Assembly: GCA_042088665.1 (NCBI GenBank)
Contig: JBELMB010000147.1
Span: forward strand, 1-13,100
Direction of reading: 5' to 3'
DNA length: 13,100 nt
DNA from: JBELMB01 sp042088665
GTDB taxonomy: Bacteria; Pseudomonadota; Alphaproteobacteria; Rhodobacterales; Rhodobacteraceae
Shown here: in pieces, positions 1 to 5,446 of the stretch
Layout of the letters: every line of letters begins with the position of its first letter
How positions within the stretch are numbered: the first letter of the stretch is position 1
Program-made: the position numbers and the translations under genes
Notes under the pieces: generated by a model
Told to the model about the DNA's origin: nothing
What the model saw: the letters and a program-made list of their open reading frames with translations, nothing else
Databases searched by the model: none

Positions 1-26
1 TCCTACACCCAGTTGACAAAATACAA

Positions 27-54
27 GGCCGCTCCCGCAAGGGGGCGGCCTTTT
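27..54 (+). terminator. Intrinsic terminator of the unit upstream of the window
   Basis: A 10-bp stem (27-36 pairing with 41-50, including one T-G pair) encloses a GCAA tetraloop and is followed by TTTT at 51-54. This is the classic form of a Rho-independent terminator. The gene it serves lies outside the window; the first 26 bases are too short to identify it. Confidence 0.8.
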
Positions 55-197
55 GCATGGGTGACGCGCGGAGGCGGCCAGCAACCCAAACGCCCCATCT
101 CGCCGTCGTCGTGCCCTTTTTTGCGCATATTTCCATGCCATCCCTGTCCCTGGGGAAGATGCAATGCTGTCGCGCGAAAACGAAAAGGGACGGGCAG

Positions 198-1187
198 TTG
201 GACTGGATTTTCGAAGTTTGGACAGGCATCCAGCATGTATTTCTGGGGTGGCAGTCGCGTTTGGCGGTGTTCTACCTCTGCGCCACGGTGGTCATGGTCT
301 ACGGGATCTGGTTGTACCGCGGCAAACCCACGGATTTTGGCAGGTTCCTCTTTCCGCGTGAGGTTTATTTGCACCGCTCAAACCTGATCGACATCAAGAT
401 ATTGCTGATCAACATCACCCTGGGCGCCTTGGGCGTCTTCAGCGCGGTGCTCTTTACACCCGTGATGACCAACTTTGTGCTGACCCAGTTGGTGGCGCTG
501 GAAGGCACGCCGTTTCAGCCGCTTGACCTGACCTGGGGCCGCAGCGCGCTGGCCACGGTGATCATGGTCCTGGCGATGGACTTCTGCAAATACTGGGCGC
601 ATTACATCCACCATGAGAACCGGATGCTGTGGCCGTTCCACGCGCTGCACCACTCCGCCGAGGTGATGACCCCGATCACGGCGAGCCGCAATCACCCGGT
701 CTTTCTGGTCATCCGCAATCTGATCTACAGCTTTGTGCTGGGGGCCGTGCAGGCGCTGGCGCTGTTCTTGTTGATCGGTGAGATCGACCTGTTGACCATC
801 GGCGGCGCCAACGCGGGCTATTTCCTGTTCAATCTTCTGGGGGCGAACCTGCGGCACAGCCATGTCTGGCTGAGCTACGGCCGGGTGATGGAGCACGTCT
901 TTATCTCACCCGCGCAGCATCAGATCCACCATTCCTCGGCCGTCAAACATCACAACAAGAACTACGGCGAAGTCTTTGCCTTCTGGGATTGGATGTTCGG
1001 CACGCTCTACGTCCCCGACGGATACGAAGATCTGGAGTTCGGGCTGGCGGATGGACAGGGGCGGCGCATCGAGCAACCTCATGCCACCCTGAGGGACGCG
1101 CTGATCAAGCCGTTCATCGAAAGCCTCGAAGAAGCGACAGGCATCGAGATGATCAAGGCCCGGGCGCCTCTGGCGAAAGAGCCATAA
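198..1187 (+). CDS. Sterol desaturase / fatty acid hydroxylase superfamily membrane protein
   Basis: Predicted di-iron integral-membrane oxygenase that would hydroxylate or desaturate a lipid; the substrate cannot be told from sequence. The superfamily's histidine clusters are all present. Numbered from the TTG start, they are HYIHH (135-139), HALHH (148-152), RHSH (219-222), HQIHH (241-245) and HHNKNYG (251-257). Hydrophobic segments lie near residues 20-38, 65-88 and 170-200. The start is uncertain. TTG at 198 has an AAGGGA ribosome site 7 bases upstream and begins LDWIFEVWTG, a natural-looking N-terminus, giving 329 residues. In-frame ATGs at 159, 135 and 57 would add up to 47 residues that do not look protein-like. 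The stop lies one base before the start of the acyltransferase gene, so the two are probably translated from one mRNA. The protein could act on ornithine-type lipids, carotenoids or sterol-like compounds. Family assignment is firm; reaction is unknown. Confidence 0.88.
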   Translation: MDWIFEVWTGIQHVFLGWQSRLAVFYLCATVVMVYGIWLYRGKPTDFGRFLFPREVYLHRSNLIDIKILLINITLGALGVFSAVLFTPVMTNFVLTQLVALEGTPFQPLDLTWGRSALATVIMVLAMDFCKYWAHYIHHENRMLWPFHALHHSAEVMTPITASRNHPVFLVIRNLIYSFVLGAVQALALFLLIGEIDLLTIGGANAGYFLFNLLGANLRHSHVWLSYGRVMEHVFISPAQHQIHHSSAVKHHNKNYGEVFAFWDWMFGTLYVPDGYEDLEFGLADGQGRRIEQPHATLRDALIKPFIESLEEATGIEMIKARAPLAKEP

Positions 1188-1188
1188 G

Positions 1189-2295
1189 ATGACCCGTGGT
1201 GTTTCGATCTGGCTGGACGTGTTGCGCGTCGCGGCGACGCTGTTGGTGGTGCTGTCTCACTGGGCCTACCCGCGGTTCACCGGCACGACCTATGGGGTCT
1301 TGCGTGACTGGAACGTCGGCAGCGACGCGGTGATCGTCTTCTTTGTGCTGTCGGGCTGCGTCATCGCTTATGCGGCAGAGCGGGACGCCAGCGCGGGCCG
1401 GTTTGCCTTTCATCGGTTGACGCGTTTGCTGACGGTGCTTTTTCCGGCGTTGATTCTGACGCTGGTGTTTGACAGCGTGGGCACCGCGTTGGATCCCGGC
1501 GCCTATCCCGCGAAATTCTACCAGACCCACCCCGTGGGTGAGTTTCTGCTGCGCGGTCTGACCTTCACCAATGAATGGGCGGGCTTTGGGCGTATGCGTC
1601 TGGGCACCAATGGACCGCTTTGGTCGCTGAGCTACGAGGCCGCGTATTACGCGCTCTTTGGTGTCGCCCTGTTCATGAAGGGCATCGCCCGTGTTGTCGC
1701 GCTGGCGGCCATTGCGCTGTGCGCAGGTCTCAATGTGTTGCTTCTGATGCCGGCTTGGTTGATGGGGGTTGCGCTTTGGCACTGGCTCCGGGCGGATCGT
1801 CCGGCGCGGGTCGGTCGGACCATGGGTTGGGCTTTGACGCTGGGAGGGCCGATGGCCTATCTCATCTGTCAATGCGCCGGGGTGCCAGAGGCGCTTGGCG
1901 CGCAGACCGCAGCCGCCTTGGGTGTCCCTGACGCGCGCTGGGTTCTTGGCTTCTCCGACGAGGTGATCTGGAACTTTGGAATCGGGCTGTGCACGCTGGC
2001 CCATGTGGCGGGCATCGCGGTCCTGAACCCGCAGCGGATGCCTGCAACGCAAGCGGTGCGATGGCTGGCAGGGGCGAGTTTTTCGATCTATGTCACCCAC
2101 TATCCGGCGTTGCATCTGCTGGACGCGGCGTTGCCCCAGATGCCGGGGCGCGACGCGCTGTTGCTGGTCGGGTCCGTCGCGGTGGGCCTTGTCTTTGCGC
2201 GGTATTTTGAACGCCCGATCAAAGGGTTTCGGGTCTGGATGGCGCAACTGCGCGGGCTCTTGCCTGCCACGCCGACACCCGCCACCTCAAAGTAG
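1189..2295 (+). CDS. Acyltransferase 3 family (OafA/YrhL-like) membrane protein
   Basis: Multi-pass inner-membrane O-acyltransferase of 368 residues, the usual size of the catalytic membrane domain alone. Members move acetyl or other acyl groups from the cytoplasmic side onto sugars, lipids or antibiotics. Family marks include LDVLRVAATLLVVLSHW near the N-terminus, with the expected active-site His at residue 24; GSDAVIVFFVLSG (44-56); the HRLTRL arginine motif (75-80); NGPLWSLSYE (141-150); and SFSIYVTHYP (297-306). There is no C-terminal SGNH domain. The ATG lies one base after the TAA of the desaturase-type gene, which suggests translational coupling and a shared pathway, perhaps hydroxylation of a lipid followed by O-acylation. 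That pathway is inference. No terminator precedes the hairpins of the rpsJ leader, so readthrough into the ribosomal operon is possible. Confidence 0.9.
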   Translation: MTRGVSIWLDVLRVAATLLVVLSHWAYPRFTGTTYGVLRDWNVGSDAVIVFFVLSGCVIAYAAERDASAGRFAFHRLTRLLTVLFPALILTLVFDSVGTALDPGAYPAKFYQTHPVGEFLLRGLTFTNEWAGFGRMRLGTNGPLWSLSYEAAYYALFGVALFMKGIARVVALAAIALCAGLNVLLLMPAWLMGVALWHWLRADRPARVGRTMGWALTLGGPMAYLICQCAGVPEALGAQTAAALGVPDARWVLGFSDEVIWNFGIGLCTLAHVAGIAVLNPQRMPATQAVRWLAGASFSIYVTHYPALHLLDAALPQMPGRDALLLVGSVAVGLVFARYFERPIKGFRVWMAQLRGLLPATPTPATSK

Positions 2296-2304
2296 GGGCG
2301 CTGT

Positions 2305-2333
2305 GCGCAAACCCGGCAAAGAAGGGTTTGCGC
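2305..2333 (+). repeat. Perfect 10-bp inverted repeat after the acyltransferase gene
   Basis: GCGCAAACCC (2305-2314) and GGGTTTGCGC (2324-2333) are exact reverse complements around a 9-base loop. It begins 9 bases after the acyltransferase stop codon. No T-run follows, so it is not a standard terminator. It could protect the upstream mRNA end, act as a weak or Rho-assisted terminator, or be an operator overlapping the -35 region of the candidate rpsJ promoter. Confidence 0.6.
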
Positions 2334-2356
2334 TCTGCCATACAGGCTGCTAATGC
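2328..2356 (+). promoter_or_regulatory. Candidate promoter of the rpsJ-rplW operon
   Basis: TTGCGC (2328-2333) is followed after 17 bases by TAATGC (2351-2356), with the overlapping GCTAAT as another -10 reading. The match to sigma-70 consensus is modest. The position is sensible: about 110 bases before rpsJ and just upstream of a leader hairpin. Treat as a candidate only. Confidence 0.35.
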
Positions 2357-2379
2357 CTGCGCACTTTCCAAGGAAAGCG

Positions 2380-2404
2380 AAGGCGGGGTGATTCCCCGCC
2401 TTTT
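2380..2404 (+). terminator. Terminator-like hairpin in the rpsJ leader (possible attenuator)
   Basis: A 9-bp perfect stem (AAGGCGGGG at 2380-2388, CCCCGCCTT at 2394-2402) has a 5-base loop and runs into TTTT at 2401-2404. A small CTTTC/GAAAG hairpin (2364-2377) precedes it. It could end the acyltransferase transcript. If the promoter at 2328-2356 is real, it instead lies inside the S10 leader and could act as an attenuator. Transcription attenuation of the S10 operon by L4 is established in E. coli; here it is inference. Confidence 0.65.
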
Positions 2405-2475
2405 AGGTTCGACGAGGCGGCGCGGTGGTCGTGTCTCCTCCTCTCAACCTCCACATTGCTAAGAAGGGTTGTTCT

Positions 2476-2781
2476 ATGAACCAGAACATCCGTATCCGGC
2501 TCAAAGCGTTTGATTTTCGCGTGCTGGACGCCTCCACCCAGGAGATCGTCAACACCGCCAAACGCACCGGGGCCACGGTCCGCGGGCCGATCCCATTGCC
2601 CAACAAGATCGAGAAATTCACTGTTCTGCGTGGTCCGCACGTGAACAAGAAATCTCGGGACCAGTTCGAGATCCGTACGCACAAGCGTCTTCTCGATATT
2701 GTCGATCCGACCCCGCAGACCGTGGACGCGCTGATGAAGCTCGACCTGGCCGCCGGTGTCGACGTCGAGATCAAGGTCTAA
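2476..2781 (+). CDS. rpsJ: 30S ribosomal protein S10 (NusE)
   Basis: Protein of the 30S head, which also acts as NusE with NusB in rRNA antitermination. The 101-residue product matches the family length (103 in E. coli). Typical S10 sequence runs through it: IRIRLKAFD at 5-13, GPIPLP at 37-42, and the SRDQFEIRTHKR stretch at 60-71. The chosen ATG has an AAGAAGGG ribosome site at 2461-2468, 7 bases upstream, and gives the normal MNQNIRIRL N-terminus; an in-frame GTG at 2425 would add 17 unrelated residues. It is the first gene of the first half of the S10 operon, 9 bases before rplC, and is preceded by the leader with a terminator-like hairpin. Identity is essentially certain. Confidence 0.98.
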   Translation: MNQNIRIRLKAFDFRVLDASTQEIVNTAKRTGATVRGPIPLPNKIEKFTVLRGPHVNKKSRDQFEIRTHKRLLDIVDPTPQTVDALMKLDLAAGVDVEIKV

Positions 2782-2790
2782 GGGGGTCCC

Positions 2791-3519
2791 ATGCGCTCTG
2801 GAGTGATCGCCAAGAAAGTCGGGATGACACGCCTCTTCATGGAAGATGGCAAGCAGATCCCCGTAACCGTGCTGCAGCTGGACGCCCTTCAGGTCGTCGC
2901 GCAGCGCACAACTGAAAAAGACGGCTACACGGCTGTTCAGCTTGGCGCAGGCAGCGCCAAGGCCAAGCGTACCACGCAAGCCATGCGTGGCCACTTTGCC
3001 GCCGCCAATGTCGCGCCCAAGCGCAAGGTTGCAGAGTTCCGCGTTGACGAGGACAAGCTCATCGACGTGGGTGCGGAAATCTCCGCCGAGCACTACCTCG
3101 AGGGACAGTTCGTGGACATCGCGGGCACCTCGATCGGTAAGGGCTTTGCCGGTGGTATGAAGCGCTGGAACTTTAGCGGTCTGCGCGCCACGCACGGTGT
3201 GTCGATCAGCCACCGTTCGCATGGCTCGACTGGCCAGTGTCAGAACCCGGGCAAGGTGTTCAAAGGCAAGAAGATGGCGGGTCATATGGGTTCCGTTCGG
3301 GTGACGACGCAGAACCTGCAGGTCGTGCGCACCGATGCGGACCGTGGTCTGATCATGATCAAGGGCGCAGTGCCCGGCCCCAAAGGCGGCTGGGTGATGG
3401 TCAAGGACGCGGTCAAGAAGCCGCTGCCCGAGAACCTGCCTCTGCCCGCGGCCATCCGCGCAACTGATGCACCTGCCGAAGCTCCGGCCGAGGCGCCCGC
3501 CGAGGGAGGTGAAGAATGA
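2791..3519 (+). CDS. rplC: 50S ribosomal protein L3
   Basis: Early-assembly 50S protein whose long loop reaches the peptidyl-transferase centre. Diagnostic sequence includes MRSGVIAKKVGMTRLF at the N-terminus, SIGKGFAGGMKRWNF (114-128), HGSTGQCQNPGKVFKGKKM (144-162) and MGSVRVTTQNL (166-176). Gln149 corresponds to the glutamine methylated by PrmB in E. coli L3. The protein has 242 residues, about 30 more than E. coli L3; the extra part is a C-terminal tail rich in Ala, Pro and Glu with a repeated APAE unit (about 227-242). The ATG is preceded by AAGGGGG just after the rpsJ stop. Its last codons contain the GGAGGTGA ribosome site of rplD, and the stop overlaps the rplD start (ATGA), so the two genes are translationally coupled. 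Confidence 0.98.
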   Translation: MRSGVIAKKVGMTRLFMEDGKQIPVTVLQLDALQVVAQRTTEKDGYTAVQLGAGSAKAKRTTQAMRGHFAAANVAPKRKVAEFRVDEDKLIDVGAEISAEHYLEGQFVDIAGTSIGKGFAGGMKRWNFSGLRATHGVSISHRSHGSTGQCQNPGKVFKGKKMAGHMGSVRVTTQNLQVVRTDADRGLIMIKGAVPGPKGGWVMVKDAVKKPLPENLPLPAAIRATDAPAEAPAEAPAEGGEE

Positions 3520-4172
3520 AACTCGATGTGATCAAACTTGACGGTGCAACCGCCGGTGAGGTCGAGCTGGACGAGGCGCTGTTTGGCCTTGAGCCGCGCG
3601 TCGACATCCTGCACCGCGTGGTCCGCTGGCAGCGCAACAAGGCGCAGGCTGGCACCCACAAGGTGAAGACCCGGACCGAGGTCAGCTATTCCACCAAGAA
3701 GATCTACCGCCAGAAGGGCACCGGTGGCGCACGCCACGGCTCCCGCAAGGCGCCCATCTTCCGCAAGGGTGGTATCTACAAGGGCCCGACGCCGCGCAGC
3801 CACGGGCATGAACTGCCCAAGAAGGTCCGCAAGCTGGGCCTGATGCACGCTCTGTCGTCCAAGGCCAAAGACGGCTCGCTGATCGTGATCGAAGCGCTGG
3901 AAAGCGATGGCAAGACCAAGACCCTGGCCAAGCAGGTCGCGGATCTGGGTTGGAAGCGTGTGCTGATCATCGACGGTGCCGAGGTGAACGAAGCTTTCGC
4001 CACCGCAGCCGCCAACATCGATGGTCTGGACGTTCTGCCGAGCCAGGGCGCCAACGTCTATGACATCCTGCGCCGCGACACTCTGGTCCTGACCAAAGCC
4101 GGTGTCGAAGCACTCGAAGCGCGCCTGATGGGCAAGCCCGCAGCGCCCGAAGCAGAAGGTGAAACCGCATGA
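3516..4172 (+). CDS. rplD: 50S ribosomal protein L4
   Basis: Exit-tunnel protein of the 50S subunit and, in E. coli, the autogenous repressor of the S10 operon. The 218-residue product carries the extended tunnel loop (about 40-100) with YRQKGTGGARHGS (64-76) and GPTPRSHGHELPKK (90-103), followed by the globular fold with LIVIEAL and RVLIIDG strands. The tail PAAPEAEGETA is a short acidic extension. The start overlaps the rplC stop as ATGA, with a full GGAGGTGA ribosome site in the rplC tail, and the end overlaps the rplW start in the same way. Whether it represses its own operon here is unknown, but the structured rpsJ leader makes that testable. Confidence 0.98.
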   Translation: MKLDVIKLDGATAGEVELDEALFGLEPRVDILHRVVRWQRNKAQAGTHKVKTRTEVSYSTKKIYRQKGTGGARHGSRKAPIFRKGGIYKGPTPRSHGHELPKKVRKLGLMHALSSKAKDGSLIVIEALESDGKTKTLAKQVADLGWKRVLIIDGAEVNEAFATAAANIDGLDVLPSQGANVYDILRRDTLVLTKAGVEALEARLMGKPAAPEAEGETA

Positions 4173-4465
4173 GCGCGACCGCAGACCAGTATGATGTGAT
4201 CCGCAAGCCGATCATCACGGAAAAGACCACCATGGCCTCCGAACATGGGGCAGTGGTCTTTGAGGTCGCCATCGACGCCAACAAGCCGCAGATCAAGGCG
4301 GCGGTCGAGGCGCTCTTTGGCGTGAAGGTGAAGGCTGTGAACACCACCATCACCAAGGGCAAGACCAAGCGGTTCCGCGGCATCAAGGGCCGTCGGAAAG
4401 ACGTCAAGAAAGCCTATGTGATGCTCGAAGAGGGCAACACCATCGACGTGTCCACCGGTCTCTGA
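4169..4465 (+). CDS. rplW: 50S ribosomal protein L23
   Basis: Protein at the polypeptide exit of the 50S subunit; docking site for trigger factor and SRP. The 98-residue length fits the family. Recognisable stretches are YDVIRKPIITEKT (8-20), EVAIDANKPQIKAAVEALFG (33-52), VKVKAVNT, and KRFRGIKGRRKDVKKAYV. The ATG overlaps the rplD stop. It is the last gene of this transcription unit: a strong intrinsic terminator follows 25 bases after the stop, and the usual next gene, rplB, is displaced to 13015. Confidence 0.98.
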   Translation: MSATADQYDVIRKPIITEKTTMASEHGAVVFEVAIDANKPQIKAAVEALFGVKVKAVNTTITKGKTKRFRGIKGRRKDVKKAYVMLEEGNTIDVSTGL

Positions 4466-4490
4466 TCGCACACGTCCCATGAGACAGGAA

Positions 4491-4519
4491 AGGCCTCCGC
4501 GCGATGCGGGGGCCTTTTT
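4491..4519 (+). terminator. Intrinsic terminator after rplW
   Basis: AGGCCTCCGC (4491-4500) pairs over 10 bp, with one T-G, with GCGGGGGCCT (4506-4515) around a GCGAT loop, and a run of five Ts follows (4515-4519). It should end the rpsJ-rplC-rplD-rplW transcript. This is unusual because in most bacteria transcription continues into rplB. Confidence 0.9.
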
Positions 4520-4630
4520 CGTTGGGTGCCAGCCGAGAAACCCGTCGATTGGCCCGCGCGCCCGGCGTCGGGAAAACCGCCATCGCGCCGCGGCGGCCAA
4601 GGCGCTAGGGTGTCCGAAACCGGGGGCGCA

Positions 4631-5101
4631 ATGATCTATGAACTTGCTCTGAGATGGGTGCATGTTGCCGGGGCCTGTGTCTTGCTTGGCACCGGGGCCG
4701 GTATCGCGTTTTTCATGCTGATGGCGCATCTGACCCGCGATGCGAAACTCATCGCGCATACCGCGGGGGTGGTTGTGATCACCGACATGCTCTTCACGGC
4801 TTCTGCCGTCGTGCTGCAACCTGTCACCGGCTATCTTTTGGCGCGCGAGTTGGGCTGGTCGCTCAGCGAGGGATGGATCTTGCTCTCGCTCGGGCTTTAC
4901 GTCGTGACGGGGCTTTTCTGGTTGCCGGTGGTGAAGATCCAGATCGTCCTGCGTGATCTCGCGCGGGAGGCCAGCGCAGAAGGGCGCGCCTTGCCGGATC
5001 GCTACTTTCACCTGTTCCGGATCTGGGTCTTGTGCGGGTTTCCGGCATTCTTCGCAGTTGCCGGGATCCTTTGGCTGATGCTGGCACGCCCGTCGTTCTG
5101 A
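4631..5101 (+). CDS. DUF2269 family integral membrane protein
   Basis: Small membrane protein of 156 residues with four hydrophobic segments (about 5-30, 48-75, 80-105 and 130-152), resembling the DUF2269 family of predicted inner-membrane proteins. WVHVAGACVLLGTGAGIAFF near the N-terminus and VVLQPVTGYLLAR in the second helix hairpin are the parts that point to the family. Its function is not established. The ATG at 4631 gives the natural MIYELALRWVH start; the ribosome site (GGGGGC) is weak, and an in-frame GTG at 4610 with a nearby CTAGGG would add seven residues. The gene sits alone, between the rplW terminator and the ileS promoter region, and may be transcribed from the 4520-4630 stretch, where I see no clear promoter. 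A histidine in the first segment (His11) could bind a cofactor, but this is speculative. Confidence 0.82.
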   Translation: MIYELALRWVHVAGACVLLGTGAGIAFFMLMAHLTRDAKLIAHTAGVVVITDMLFTASAVVLQPVTGYLLARELGWSLSEGWILLSLGLYVVTGLFWLPVVKIQIVLRDLAREASAEGRALPDRYFHLFRIWVLCGFPAFFAVAGILWLMLARPSF

Positions 5102-5197
5102 GACGTCTGTCGCCTTGTCCGGCCTCTGGCGCGCCGCACCAAACAGGGCTGCGCATCCCGATCCCTGCGCGCCTCGCTGGCTTTGCCGACAGCGGGG

Positions 5198-5215
5198 AGG
5201 TCACAGGATTGACCT
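5198..5215 (+). repeat. 6-bp inverted repeat upstream of ileS
   Basis: AGGTCA (5198-5203) and TGACCT (5210-5215) form a perfect dyad with a 6-base spacer, a possible operator. It lies 60 bases or more upstream of the candidate ileS -35 box. Short dyads arise by chance. Otherwise the stretch 5102-5277 shows no gene or recognisable site. Confidence 0.25.
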
Positions 5216-5277
5216 GCAGCGCCAATGACCCTGCACCACTCCCACGGTTCCAGTGCTCAGGCCCGCGGCCAAGCCAC

Positions 5278-5306
5278 TGGACGCGCCGCCACGCGGGGCC
5301 TATAAC
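5278..5306 (+). promoter_or_regulatory. Candidate ileS promoter
   Basis: TGGACG (5278-5283) and TATAAC (5301-5306) are separated by 17 bases. The -10 matches consensus at five of six positions and the -35 at four of six. It would start a leader of about 135 bases before ileS. Confidence 0.6.
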
Positions 5307-5312
5307 CCCCGC

Positions 5313-5377
5313 ATGATGACGACCTCTGCTTTCATCATTCGAATTATTTGCCCGGCGCTCTGATGTGAGACGCCGGG
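5313..5377 (+). promoter_or_regulatory. Structured ileS 5' leader with two hairpins
   Basis: Downstream of the candidate promoter, ATGATGA pairs with TCATCAT (7 bp, 12-base loop, between about 5313 and 5340), and CCCGGCG (5351-5357) pairs with CGCCGGG (5371-5377) around a 13-base loop. No T-run follows either, and there is no T-box signature. The hairpins may affect mRNA stability or regulation; no function can be assigned. Confidence 0.4.
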
Positions 5378-5446
5378 ACAAGGCGCATGGCTTGCCGCGC
5401 CGCCCGCACCCCCGACATTCTGAAGACCAGACAGGACACAAGACAG

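Noticed and set aside
13..18. Perfect -35 box TTGACA
   Set aside because: The position 17 bases downstream falls in the terminator stem and has no -10 box.
1..26. Possible tRNA 3' end (CCA at 9-11) or CDS end (TGA at 14-16) at the left edge
   Set aside because: Too few bases remain to fold an acceptor or T-arm, or to recognise a protein; either reading could be chance.
1153..2247. 364-codon open frame antisense to the acyltransferase gene
   Set aside because: Arg/Gln/Pro-rich shadow with no domain; the sense protein has clear family motifs.
2425..2475. Upstream in-frame GTG of rpsJ
   Set aside because: The 17 extra residues are absent from S10 proteins, and the ATG at 2476 has a proper ribosome site.
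5387..5446. Upstream in-frame ATG of ileS
   Set aside because: It would add 20 residues ahead of the usual IleS N-terminus, with no good ribosome site.
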